Shown: positions 21,838 to 30,154 of the stretch, piece by piece
Layout of the letters: each line of letters opens with the position of its first letter
Numbering within the stretch: the stretch's first letter is position 1
Origin: JAGZHZ01 sp963929865
GTDB lineage: Bacteria; Bacillota; Clostridia; Lachnospirales; Lachnospiraceae
NCBI GenBank assembly: GCA_963929865.1
Contig: CAWVKK010000010.1
Coordinates: 1 to 33,950 of the forward strand
Reading direction: 5' to 3'
DNA: 33,950 bases
The notes under the pieces: model-generated
What the model was told of the DNA's origin: nothing
Database searches by the model: none
What the model saw: only the letters and a program-made list of their open reading frames with translations
Made by a program: the position numbers and the translations under genes

Positions 21838-23133
21838 TTACTCCTGCGGAAAACGCACCTGAATAGAATTTGCGTGCGCCGTCAGCTGCTCCGCTTTTGC
21901 GAACTGGATGACGTCTTTGTGGACTTTTTCGAGCGCCTCTTTCGAGTAGTAGATCAGGCTCGACTTTTTGATAAAGTCATCCACGCCAAGCGGCGAGAAA
22001 AATTTTGCCGTCCCGTTTGTCGGCAGCACATGGTTTGGACCTGCGAAATAGTCGCCTAAAGGCTCGCTGCTGTATTCCCCGATAAAAATAGCCCCGGCAT
22101 TTTTGATCTTTGTCATGACCTCAAACGGATTTCTCGTCACAATCTCCAGGTGCTCGGAGGCGATCTCATTTGCCGCCTCAACCGCCTCCTCCATGGTTTT
22201 CGCCGTCAGGATCATGCCGTACTGGTCAAGCGATTTCTCGATGATCGCTCTCCTGGAAAGAACGCCTAAAAACCGTTCGATTTCCTCTGATACGTCGTGC
22301 GCGAGCTGTGTGCTTGTCGTGATCAGAATCGCGGAAGCCATCTCGTCGTGTTCTGCCTGGGACAAAAGGTCAGCCGCCACGTATTTCGGGTTTGCCGTCT
22401 CGTCCGCGAGCACTAAAATTTCACTCGGTCCTGCGATGGAGTCGATGCTCGTGTATCCGTAGACCGCTTTTTTGGCGAGCGCCACGTAGATGTTGCCCGG
22501 ACCTACGATTTTGTCAACCTTTGGGATGCTCTGCGTCCCAAACGCAAGCGCCGCGATTGCCTGCGCTCCGCCTGCCTTGTAGACTGCGTCCACGCCGGCC
22601 TCATTCGCTGCAACCAAAGTGGAGGGGTTTACCTTTCCGTCCCTTCCCGGTGGCGTCGTCATGATCACCTGCTCCACGCCTGCGATCTTTGCCGGCACGA
22701 TATTCATCAGCACTGAAGAGGGATATACGGCTTTTCCCCCCGGCACGTAGACGCCGACTCTGCTCAGCGCCGTCACCTTCTGTCCAAGCAGCGTGCCGTC
22801 CGGCTGAGTGTCAAACCAGCTGTAGCGTCGCTGCTTTTCGTGGTAGGAGCGGATATTGACGAGCGCTTTTTTTATGACCTCCAGCAAAGAAGGGTCGACT
22901 TTCTCGTAGGCCTCCTTCATCTCCTCCTGGGTCACCGCAACCGTCTCTTTTGTGATTTTTACTTTGTCAAACTGTTCCGTATAGGAAAAGAGCGCCTCGT
23001 CTCTTTTCTCCTTGACGCTGTTTACGATTTCCTGCACGCTCTCCTCAAACCCTCCATAGTGGTTCGGGCTTCTCTTTAAGAGGTGATCTAACAGGTCTTT
23101 TCTTGTCTCTTTTGTCAGTTCTACGATTTTCAT
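21838..23133 (-). CDS. hisD: Histidinol dehydrogenase
   Basis: This 431-aa enzyme oxidises L-histidinol to histidine in two NAD-dependent steps. The family signature IDSIAGPSEILVLADETANPKYVAADLLSQAEHDE is complete, including the zinc ligands Gln and His (SQAEHDE), and the later EHLEIVTRNP and YFAGPNHVLPT carry further catalytic and metal-binding histidines. The start follows GAAGGAGAGATCGT, 18 bp after hisG. The length is normal and no residue looks missing. Confidence 0.97.
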   Translation of the reverse strand: MKIVELTKETRKDLLDHLLKRSPNHYGGFEESVQEIVNSVKEKRDEALFSYTEQFDKVKITKETVAVTQEEMKEAYEKVDPSLLEVIKKALVNIRSYHEKQRRYSWFDTQPDGTLLGQKVTALSRVGVYVPGGKAVYPSSVLMNIVPAKIAGVEQVIMTTPPGRDGKVNPSTLVAANEAGVDAVYKAGGAQAIAALAFGTQSIPKVDKIVGPGNIYVALAKKAVYGYTSIDSIAGPSEILVLADETANPKYVAADLLSQAEHDEMASAILITTSTQLAHDVSEEIERFLGVLSRRAIIEKSLDQYGMILTAKTMEEAVEAANEIASEHLEIVTRNPFEVMTKIKNAGAIFIGEYSSEPLGDYFAGPNHVLPTNGTAKFFSPLGVDDFIKKSSLIYYSKEALEKVHKDVIQFAKAEQLTAHANSIQVRFPQE

Positions 23134-23151
23134 ACGATCTCTCCTTCTTTT

Positions 23152-23790
23152 TTACGGCAACACACGCTTCAGGTCGTGCAGGATGTTTGTGATCCGCTCG
23201 TTTTCCATCTTCATGCTGACCTGATTGACGACGACTCTGGCGGATAAGGGGCATACCTCCTCTAAGACCTCCAGCCCGTTTTCCCGCAGCGTCGACCCGG
23301 TCTCCACAATGTCCACGATCACCTCCGCCAATCCGACAATCGGCGCCAGCTCAATGGATCCGTTCAGCTTGATAATCTCCACGGTCTGGTGTTTTTTATT
23401 GTAAAAATAGTCCTTTGCGATGTTTGGATACTTTGTCGCGACGCGGATCAGCTCCTGGTGCTTAAGCAGCTCTCTCGCCGAGGCGGGTCCGCACACGCAC
23501 ATCCTGCACGCCCCGTATCCGAGGTCGAGCACCTCATACAGCTTTCTCTGCTCCTCCAAAATCGTGTCCTTTCCGACGATCCCGATGTCCGCCGCCCCGT
23601 ACTCCACATATGTGGGGACGTCAGGTCCCTTTGCGAGGAAAAATCTCAGTTTCAGCTCTTCGTTTGTAAAAATCAGTTTTCTGGAGGATGGATCCTTCAT
23701 CTCCTCGCATGTGATGCCGATCTTCTCAAACAGTTCCATCGTCTTTTGCGCAAGGCGCCCCTTGCCGAGGGCAAATGTCAAATATCTCAT
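23152..23790 (-). CDS. hisG: ATP phosphoribosyltransferase, short catalytic subunit
   Basis: This enzyme joins ATP and PRPP in the first, committed step of histidine synthesis. At 212 residues it is the short form (HisGS), which lacks the C-terminal regulatory domain and works with HisZ. Family blocks seen include FALGKGRLAQKTMELFEKIG, YVEYGAADIGIVGKD, GACRMCVCGP and the PRPP-binding area around EVIVDIVETGSTLRENGL. The ATG overlaps the hisZ stop by four bases (ATGA), so the two subunits are made together, as their complex requires. Confidence 0.96.
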   Translation of the reverse strand: MRYLTFALGKGRLAQKTMELFEKIGITCEEMKDPSSRKLIFTNEELKLRFFLAKGPDVPTYVEYGAADIGIVGKDTILEEQRKLYEVLDLGYGACRMCVCGPASARELLKHQELIRVATKYPNIAKDYFYNKKHQTVEIIKLNGSIELAPIVGLAEVIVDIVETGSTLRENGLEVLEEVCPLSARVVVNQVSMKMENERITNILHDLKRVLP

Positions 23791-25058
23791 CGTTCTTCCT
23801 CCATCAGCGCTTCTATCGTTCCTATTTTCTGCATTCCGGACACCAGATCCTCCATCGTCGCCTTTCCCTCTTCCGTCACAAGGACCAGACGGCGGATCTG
23901 ATTTTTCTGTGCCGCCCTGCGGTATTCCTCTGTCGTCTTCCCTTCTTTGTGCACAGTCAGCTCTACGGGTTTTCCCAGGCTGCGGTAATACCTGGCAAGC
24001 CGGATTGCCGGTTCTCTGTGCGCCGGTCCGTACAGAATCATCGTGCCTGAGTGTTCCGCCTCGACCGCGATCTTCTGGCGTGAGAGCGCGTTTAAGAGCT
24101 GGTCGATCACCACGACGAATCCGATCGAGGGCGCGCTCTTTCCAAAGTGCTGCAAAAGATGGTCATATCTGCCTCCCTTTACGATCGCGTCCCCGCTGCC
24201 GAACGTATAGCCCCGGAAGATCACGCCTGTATAATAGTCGTAGCTGTTCATCATCCCAAGGTCAAACGAGATGTACGCTTCGCATCCGTAGCTGCACAGA
24301 ATCTGGTACAGCCGTCTCAGCCGCCGGATGCACGAAAGCGCTGTCTCATTTTTGCCTGCAAGCGCTTCGGCGCGGTCGAGGACGTCAACCGTCCCAAACA
24401 GCTGGGGAATGCTGATCAGCGCTTCTTTCAGCTGCTCTCTTACCTTAAGCGTGGAGAGCAGCTCCTCTGCTCCGAAATAATTTTTATTTCCAATCAGCAT
24501 ACACAGCTCTTGTTTTTCTTCTTCTGCGATTGCAGTCTCCTCCAGAAGGCTTTTCAGAAACTGGGCGTGTCCTACGCTGATCTGAAATTCCTTCAGTCCG
24601 GCCGCCGCGAGAGTCTCCGCCATCATCGCCACAATCTCCGCGTCCGCGTCGATGCTCTCATCTGCGATAAGCTCAGCTCCAAGCTGCGTCGTCTCTTTGA
24701 GGCGTCCCTGGTAGCTGGAATTGTTGATAAACGTATTGCCGATGTAGCACAGGCGCACCGCAAGGTCCTCTTCCGCAAAATATTTGGAAAAGGCTCTCGC
24801 CACAGACGGCGTGATGTCGGGTCTTAGAACAAGCGTGTCGCCTTCCCGGTCAAAAAATTTATACAGGTCTTTTGAGGGCGTTGTTCCGATTTCCTTTCCG
24901 AACACGTCAAAGTACTCAAACGTAGGGGTCTCAATGTCGCGGTATCCGTACCGCTTTAGCACCCTGTGCAGGTTCTCCTGAAGCGTCAGCTTCTCTTCGC
25001 ATTCCTCCCCGTACCGGTCTCTTACCCCTTCTGGTGTGTGCAATAATTGTTGTCTCAT
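23787..25058 (-). CDS. hisZ: ATP phosphoribosyltransferase regulatory subunit
   Basis: HisZ is a paralogue of histidyl-tRNA synthetase that binds HisGS and confers activity and histidine feedback. The 423-aa product has the class II synthetase-like core: DIETPTFEYFDVFG, LRPDITPSVARAFSKY, and a histidine-A-like region (ISFDLGMMNSYDYYTGVIFRGY) followed by KGGRYDHLLQHFG. It lacks the C-terminal anticodon-binding domain of a full HisRS. I start it at ATG 25058 (MRQQLLHTPEGVRDRYGEE), with AAAGGAATGGAG upstream; the longer frame to 25136 would begin inside the leader. It is the first gene of the his operon here. Confidence 0.93.
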   Translation of the reverse strand: MRQQLLHTPEGVRDRYGEECEEKLTLQENLHRVLKRYGYRDIETPTFEYFDVFGKEIGTTPSKDLYKFFDREGDTLVLRPDITPSVARAFSKYFAEEDLAVRLCYIGNTFINNSSYQGRLKETTQLGAELIADESIDADAEIVAMMAETLAAAGLKEFQISVGHAQFLKSLLEETAIAEEEKQELCMLIGNKNYFGAEELLSTLKVREQLKEALISIPQLFGTVDVLDRAEALAGKNETALSCIRRLRRLYQILCSYGCEAYISFDLGMMNSYDYYTGVIFRGYTFGSGDAIVKGGRYDHLLQHFGKSAPSIGFVVVIDQLLNALSRQKIAVEAEHSGTMILYGPAHREPAIRLARYYRSLGKPVELTVHKEGKTTEEYRRAAQKNQIRRLVLVTEEGKATMEDLVSGMQKIGTIEALMEEER

Positions 25059-25108
25059 ATCTCCATTCCTTTCGGCAAACCTTCTGTCTGTTGCTTTTTT
25101 ACTGTAAA

Positions 25109-25126
25109 GTGATAATTTGCTATCAC
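25109..25126. repeat. Palindrome in the his leader, candidate operator
   Basis: GTGATA-ATTTGC-TATCAC, perfect 6-bp arms, lies about 17 to 35 bases downstream of the expected transcription start. This is a place where a repressor could block the his promoter. The regulator is not recognised. Confidence 0.5.
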
Positions 25127-25149
25127 ACAAAATCAATCATGACTTTAAA

Positions 25150-25178
25150 ATTATAGCGAAGCGCCAAAAAAAAGTCAA
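25150..25178 (-). promoter_or_regulatory. his operon promoter
   Basis: Minus-strand TTGACT (25173-25178), 17-bp spacer with a T tract, TATAAT (25150-25155). The -35 box overlaps the recU stop codon. The leader to hisZ is only about 85 nt, too short for a T-box, and shows no run of histidine codons. Confidence 0.85.
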
Positions 25179-25708
25179 TCCCTCATTTCCAGATCTCTCG
25201 CAAGTCCATCCAGATACGGCACAAAAATTCCCCTCTCATTTTTGAGGAAAAAAGACGGATCCAGCTCCTCATAGCGGAAGCTTTTTCTCCCGCCCTGCGC
25301 GGCGCGGTCCCAGAATTTGCGCATCTGGCGGTATGTCAGATAATACAGCTCATTGCGGTGGGTAAAAAAGATCACAAAAAAAGAGACGCCTCCCTGTTTC
25401 TCAAAGTTCTGCATAAATCTCACCTGATGTTCATGAATATTTTGCAGCGCAAACAGATCTCTGTGGCATTCTTTGGCGTCAAAGCAGACCGGAATGCCCT
25501 GAACTGCGCCGATATAATCCACGGTGCTTTTCTGGTCAAAATAGGCCAGCGTGATATGGCGGTGTTCTTTGTCAATCTTGATCGGCGTAATCGGAGTCGG
25601 TATCTTCTGGATCAGGGCAAGCCCTTTTTCCAGGTACTGTTCGTTTGACCGGTTAATCAGCTCCTCCAAGGCGGAGCCTCTTAGTCCTCTGGACGTCCAG
25701 GTTCCCAT
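25175..25708 (-). CDS. recU: Holliday junction resolvase RecU
   Basis: RecU cuts Holliday junctions in recombination and chromosome segregation of Firmicutes. The 177-aa product has the nuclease core TVDYIGAVQGIPVCFDAKEC, with the Asp of VDY and the Asp and Lys of FDAKE as metal-binding and catalytic residues, then HQVRFMQNFEKQGGVSFFVIFF and the C-terminal FVPYLDGL. The N-terminus (NRSNEQYLEKGLALIQKIPTPI) is typical. It is the last gene of the long minus-strand cluster, 16 bp after an RluC/RluD-type gene, and is not beside a penicillin-binding protein gene as in Bacillus. Confidence 0.93.
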   Translation of the reverse strand: MGTWTSRGLRGSALEELINRSNEQYLEKGLALIQKIPTPITPIKIDKEHRHITLAYFDQKSTVDYIGAVQGIPVCFDAKECHRDLFALQNIHEHQVRFMQNFEKQGGVSFFVIFFTHRNELYYLTYRQMRKFWDRAAQGGRKSFRYEELDPSFFLKNERGIFVPYLDGLARDLEMRD

Positions 25709-25724
25709 TTTGTTTCCTCCTTGC

Positions 25725-26708
25725 TTACTTTTTTCTGCTTTTGTCTTTTTCTCTTATCTTTTCTAAAATGCGCTGAAACTGCGCCGGCAGCGGCGCCTCT
25801 ATTATTTTTTCAGAGAGATAGGAAAATGTCCCCTCCATCTGCGGCATTTCAAGTCTTGCACAGTGCAGCAGCTGGTGGCGGAGATCATACTCTCTTTTGC
25901 AGATTTCGTTGAGCGCCCGGTCTCCGTATTTCGCATCCCCAAAAAGAGGATGTCCCTCGCTCGCCAGGTGGGCGCGGATCTGGTGAGAGCGCCCGGTGAT
26001 CAGTTCCGCCTCCAGATACGTGCATCCGGAGAAGACTTCCAAAGGACGGTACTGCGTACAGATCCACGCCGCATCTTTAGACGGCTCCTGGCAGACGCTC
26101 ACCTGGTTGAGGCTTTCTTCTTTTTTCAGATAACCCTCAATTCTCTTTTCCCGCGTGATCCTCCCTTTTACGAGACAGCGGTAATATTTTCTGACGGTCC
26201 GCTCCCGAAAGGCTTCTGAGAGCATCTGAAGCCCCGCCACGCTCTTTCCGACCGCCACGATGCCGCTCGTGTTTCGGTCGAGTCGGTTGCACACAGACGG
26301 CGAGAACCGCTTTAAATCCTCCCGCGTCAGCTCTTTTTTGTCCGAGAGATAGGCGATGGCAAATTCATTTAAAGACACATCATCCGCCCGTGCCTTCTGG
26401 GAGAGCATGTTGATAGGTTTGTTGACAAACAAAACATGACTGTCCTCATACAAAATATCCAGTTTTCTTTTCCTTGGCACCTTCTTTTCTTCCTGAAAGC
26501 CCAAGATCGTCTCCTCCGACAGGAAAAGAGCGATCTGGTCGCCTGCGTTTAGTTTTTCGTTTCCCTCCGCTCTCTTTCCGTTCACGACAATATTTTTCTT
26601 TCGCATCATCTTGTAAAAGAAGCTCTTCGGAGCTTTTGCCATATATTTGGAAAGCCACCGGTCCAGGCGCTGTCCTGCTTCTTTTTCGCTGATTGTAAGC
26701 TGCCTCAT
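25725..26708 (-). CDS. RluC/RluD family pseudouridine synthase
   Basis: This enzyme isomerises uridine to pseudouridine in RNA, most likely 23S rRNA. The 327-aa product begins with an S4 RNA-binding domain (GQRLDRWLSKYMAKAP to about residue 60), then the catalytic domain with VNKPINMLSQKA and the active-site loop NRLDRNTSGIVAVGKS, where the Asp is catalytic. LITGRSHQIRAHLASEGHPLFGDAKYG is the later family signature. The target position cannot be read from sequence. It starts after GGGAGAAGGC and is 13 bp downstream of a small membrane protein gene. Confidence 0.92.
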   Translation of the reverse strand: MRQLTISEKEAGQRLDRWLSKYMAKAPKSFFYKMMRKKNIVVNGKRAEGNEKLNAGDQIALFLSEETILGFQEEKKVPRKRKLDILYEDSHVLFVNKPINMLSQKARADDVSLNEFAIAYLSDKKELTREDLKRFSPSVCNRLDRNTSGIVAVGKSVAGLQMLSEAFRERTVRKYYRCLVKGRITREKRIEGYLKKEESLNQVSVCQEPSKDAAWICTQYRPLEVFSGCTYLEAELITGRSHQIRAHLASEGHPLFGDAKYGDRALNEICKREYDLRHQLLHCARLEMPQMEGTFSYLSEKIIEAPLPAQFQRILEKIREKDKSRKK

Positions 26709-26721
26709 GCCTTCTCCCTTC

Positions 26722-27351
26722 TCATAGTGAAATCGCCAGTATCGTATGGCAGATCAGTTCTTCTCTGGAAAGCTGCGGATACCGCGGATCCGGGACAAAT
26801 TTGATTCCCTTGCGCAGCTCCTTCTCCCGCTTATTGAGCTGATCCATCCGCTCAAGATACCGCTTTAAATCCTTTCCCACCTTGACATGAACCCCGTAAA
26901 AATGGTTCTGCTGCAGGATTTTGGAAATATGTTTTTCCACGAACGCGCAGTCTGCTTTCTCCTCCTGCGTATACCCGACCACCTCATTGCCGCAGATGGC
27001 GACCGCCGCAATCGGCGTGTTTTTTTCGTACGACGTAATCGTCAGCTCATATGCCGTCACAAGCGTCCCCTCATGGGGCGCAATCTTTTCATATAATTCG
27101 CGCGGCATCGGTTTCTGCAAAAACAGCATGACAAGGTTGACGGTCCACTTGCACGCCGGGAGACATCCCACCAGCGCAATCACCGTAAAAAGATTTTTTC
27201 TTGTCCCAGTCTGGGACAGACCTGTAAAAAACAAAAGAAGAGGCACCGCGTATAAGACCGCTGTAATCACCAGCTGTTTTTTTCTCTGTGCCTTCAGATA
27301 GCCGAATTTTCCCTTATGTACTCTTTTGATGCTCTGTTTTTCCTGCTGCAT
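26722..27351 (-). CDS. Conserved membrane protein of unknown function
   Basis: The 209-aa product has a basic N-terminus, two membrane segments (about residues 29-46 and 54-77), then a soluble domain of about 130 residues with the features TLVTAYELTITSYEKNTPIAAVAICGNEVVGY and NHFYGVHVKVGKDLKRYLERMDQLN. Similar short proteins occur next to pseudouridine synthase genes in Lachnospiraceae as far as I recall, but I know no assigned function. It starts six bases after the SDR stop and is in the same cluster. Confidence 0.75.
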   Translation of the reverse strand: MQQEKQSIKRVHKGKFGYLKAQRKKQLVITAVLYAVPLLLFFTGLSQTGTRKNLFTVIALVGCLPACKWTVNLVMLFLQKPMPRELYEKIAPHEGTLVTAYELTITSYEKNTPIAAVAICGNEVVGYTQEEKADCAFVEKHISKILQQNHFYGVHVKVGKDLKRYLERMDQLNKREKELRKGIKFVPDPRYPQLSREELICHTILAISL

Positions 27352-27357
27352 TCCGCC

Positions 27358-28143
27358 TCATCCTTTCTTATGGCTTTTTTCTGCCGTGCCCTGTCCGCCC
27401 AGCACCCTCAGCACAGCCGCGTGGGGAATCAGCTTCGAGAGTATCTGCCATCCCTTCATTCCGATTCCATACACCGATACTTCCGCTCCCTTGCCGCTGT
27501 CTGCGAGCGCTTTTCTTACAACTCTCTCCGGATCCGCCAAAAACATCTTTTTCCATGCCGGTCTTTTTTTTATCTTCTCCATTTCTCTTAAAAACGGCGT
27601 GTCGACAGGTCCCGGGCAGACGGCCGTCACGCAGATCCGTTTTGTCTTCAGCTCAGCGCGAAGCGCTCTTGCAAAGCTAAGCGCATACGCTTTCGTCGCC
27701 GCGTAGACGCCAAACCCCGGCTGAGGCGCAAACGCCGCCGAGGAGGCGAGCGCAATCACCCTTGCGCCCTTTTGCAGATAAGGAAGCGTATACAGCGTCA
27801 CTGCCGTCAGCGCCTCACAGTTTAGGCGGACTTCCCGGATCTGATCCTCAGGCGCAATCTCGTCCATCCTCCCAAGAATCCCCGTCCCCGCGCAGTGGAC
27901 AAAAAGGGTGATCTGCGGTTTTCGCCTCCTCAGCTCCTTTTTGTAGAGGAGTACATCTGTCTCTTTCGTCAGATCAAGAGGAAAGATTTTAAGCGGCGCC
28001 GGGGCGTTCGGCAGCTCTTCCAGCTTTTCTTTTCTCCGCGCGATCACCCAGATTTCCGACAGTTCCGGATAAAGGCTTTGAATCTGGCGCACAAACTCTC
28101 TTCCCATGCCGGAAGAAGCGCCTGTCACAACTGCGCACTTCAC
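27358..28143 (-). CDS. Short-chain dehydrogenase/reductase
   Basis: The product is an NAD(P)-dependent oxidoreductase of the SDR family, 261 residues long. The cofactor loop is TGASSGMGREF, followed by an HCAGTG motif in the NAG position. The catalytic set is ALASSAAF (Ser) and YAATKAYAL (Tyr and Lys), with PGPVDTPFL after it. I start it at GTG 28143, since the ribosome site GAGAGGTGAT overlaps the ygiQ stop and lies just before it; the ATG at 28173 would precede that site. The substrate is unknown. Confidence 0.88.
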   Translation of the reverse strand: MKCAVVTGASSGMGREFVRQIQSLYPELSEIWVIARRKEKLEELPNAPAPLKIFPLDLTKETDVLLYKKELRRRKPQITLFVHCAGTGILGRMDEIAPEDQIREVRLNCEALTAVTLYTLPYLQKGARVIALASSAAFAPQPGFGVYAATKAYALSFARALRAELKTKRICVTAVCPGPVDTPFLREMEKIKKRPAWKKMFLADPERVVRKALADSGKGAEVSVYGIGMKGWQILSKLIPHAAVLRVLGGQGTAEKSHKKG

Positions 28144-28147
28144 CGGA

Positions 28148-30043
28148 TCACCTCTCTTTCTTTTTGTGGACATTTCGGATTGTTTTTTTCTTTTTCGGCC
28201 GGACGGCTTCTTGTTTTTTCTGTTCTTTTTGCTCCGGCGGCGTCATCTTTCTTGGGCGGATCAGACATTTCTTTTCAAATCCGATCAGATCCCGCCTTCC
28301 CGCAAGCGTGAGCGCCTCGCAGACCAGGTCGTAATTTTTCGGATTGCGGTACTGGATCAGCGCTCTCTGCATCGCCTTTTCATGCGGGTTGACCGGGACA
28401 TACACCTTTTTCATCGTCCTGGGGTCCACCCCGGTATAGTACATGCATGTGGAGATCGTAGACGGCGTCGGGTAAAAATCCTGCACCTGTTCAGGCATAT
28501 ATCCCAGATCTCTTAGATATTCCGCCAGCTCTACAGCTTCTTTCATCGTCGAGCCAGGGTGCGACGACATCAGGTAGGGAACCAGGTACTGCTTTTTTCC
28601 AAGCTCCTGGTTGAGCTTTCGATACTTTTGCGCAAACTGCTCATACACGCTGTTTTGCGGTTTTCCCATCTTAGAGAGCACCGCGTCGCTGACATGTTCC
28701 GGCGCCACTTTAAGCTGTCCGCTGATATGGTGTTCCACTAATTCCCGGAAAAACCGGTCGTCCTTGTCATAGATGAGATAGTCAAACCGGATTCCGGAGC
28801 GGATAAACACCTTTTTGACTCCCGGCAGCTCTCTTAGTTTTTTCAGAAGCGCCCGGTAGTCGCTGTGATCGACCGTCAGGTTTTTGCACGGTTTTGGAAA
28901 CAGGCACTGTTTCGCCGGGCAGACGCCCTTTGTGAGCTGTTTGCCGCACGCGGGCTGGCGGAAGTTTGCGGTCGGTCCTCCCACGTCGTGGATATATCCT
29001 TTAAAGTCCGGCTCCCAGGTCAGTTTCTTCGCCTCCTCCACGATCGAGTCGTGGCTTCTTGTCTGGATGATCCGTCCCTGGTGAAACGTCAGGGCGCAGA
29101 AGCTGCATCCCCCGAAGCAGCCGCGGTTGCTGACAAGGCTGAATTTTACCTCCTCAATCGCCGGTACCCCTCCGTCCTTGTCGTAGACAGGGTGCCACGT
29201 TCTCTGGTAGGGCAGGGCATAAATCCGGTCCATCTCTGTCTGGGAGAGCGGCTTTGCCGGAGGATTCTGCACGACAAACAGCTTCTGACCGTACGGCTCT
29301 GCCAGCTGTTTTGCTGAAAACGGATCGGTATTGCAGTACTGTGTGTAAAAGCTTTTCGCATAAAAAAGGCGGTCCTTTTTCATCTCTTCATACGATGGAA
29401 GGATTTCACAGTCGTATCCGCTTTCCAGATGTCTCGTCTTGTAGACCGTCCCTTCCACATACGTGATATCCCCGACTGCGATTCCGCTCTCAAGCGCTTG
29501 TGCAATCTGCAAAAGAGAGCGCTCTCCCATGCCGTAGGAAATCAGATCCGCGCCGGAATCCAGCAGGATCGAGCGCTTGAGGGAATCTGTCCAGTAGTCA
29601 TAATGGGCCAGTCTCCTTAAGCTCGCCTCAATCCCTCCGATGATGATGGGCACTTGTCCGTAGACCTGCCGGATCAGTCCGCAGTAGACAATCGTCGCAT
29701 TATCCGGGCGCTTCCCCATCACGCCTCCCGGCGAAAAGGCGTCCGTCCGGCGCCGCTTTTTTGAGACACTGTAGTGGTTGACCATGGAATCCATATTTCC
29801 CGCTGAAACCAGAAAGGCAAGCCGGGGCTTTCCCAGCGCCTTGATGCTCTCTTTGTTTTTCCAGTCAGGCTGCGCTAAAATTCCGACCCGATACCCGTTT
29901 GCCTCCAGCAGTCTTCCCAGAAGCGCATGGGCAAACGACGGGTGGTCGACATACGCGTCGCCGGTCACATACACAAAATCCAGCTGTTCGATTCCCCGTT
30001 CCTCTAAGTCCTCCATACTGATCGGCAAAAAATTTTTTCTCAT
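28148..30043 (-). CDS. YgiQ family radical SAM protein
   Basis: The 631-aa product has the YgiQ start (FLPISMEDLEERGIEQLDFVYVTGDAYVDHPSF) and an N-terminal cobalamin-binding-like part (IIIGGIEASLRRLAHYDYW). The radical SAM motif is RGCFGGCSFC, with Cys309, Cys313 and Cys316 as ligands of a [4Fe-4S] cluster. A cysteine-rich stretch follows (CGKQLTKGVCPAKQCLFPKPC). The C-terminus is a low-complexity Lys/Glu tail (RPKKKKTIRNVHKKKER). The biochemical reaction of the family is not established to my knowledge. It starts after GGGAGGAGAAC. Confidence 0.93.
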   Translation of the reverse strand: MRKNFLPISMEDLEERGIEQLDFVYVTGDAYVDHPSFAHALLGRLLEANGYRVGILAQPDWKNKESIKALGKPRLAFLVSAGNMDSMVNHYSVSKKRRRTDAFSPGGVMGKRPDNATIVYCGLIRQVYGQVPIIIGGIEASLRRLAHYDYWTDSLKRSILLDSGADLISYGMGERSLLQIAQALESGIAVGDITYVEGTVYKTRHLESGYDCEILPSYEEMKKDRLFYAKSFYTQYCNTDPFSAKQLAEPYGQKLFVVQNPPAKPLSQTEMDRIYALPYQRTWHPVYDKDGGVPAIEEVKFSLVSNRGCFGGCSFCALTFHQGRIIQTRSHDSIVEEAKKLTWEPDFKGYIHDVGGPTANFRQPACGKQLTKGVCPAKQCLFPKPCKNLTVDHSDYRALLKKLRELPGVKKVFIRSGIRFDYLIYDKDDRFFRELVEHHISGQLKVAPEHVSDAVLSKMGKPQNSVYEQFAQKYRKLNQELGKKQYLVPYLMSSHPGSTMKEAVELAEYLRDLGYMPEQVQDFYPTPSTISTCMYYTGVDPRTMKKVYVPVNPHEKAMQRALIQYRNPKNYDLVCEALTLAGRRDLIGFEKKCLIRPRKMTPPEQKEQKKQEAVRPKKKKTIRNVHKKKER

Positions 30044-30087
30044 GTTCTCCTCCCATGTCCTGTTCTTCCTTTTTTTCTGTGTCCGCT

Positions 30088-30154
30088 GTGCGCCGGATTT
30101 TCATCATCCGCGCCGTTTTTTTTTGATGCCTTTGCGGAGACTGCGGGCATCAAA
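30088..30154 (+). repeat. Two stem-loops between the HAD gene and ygiQ
   Basis: CGGAT/ATCCG with an outer GCG/CGC pair (30090-30113) is followed by nine T on the plus strand, a terminator-like form facing away from all nearby genes. Next to it TTTGATGCC (30122-30130) and GGCATCAAA (30146-30154) are perfect 9-bp arms with a 15-base loop, starting one base past the HAD stop. On the minus strand both are followed by A-rich sequence. Confidence 0.5.
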
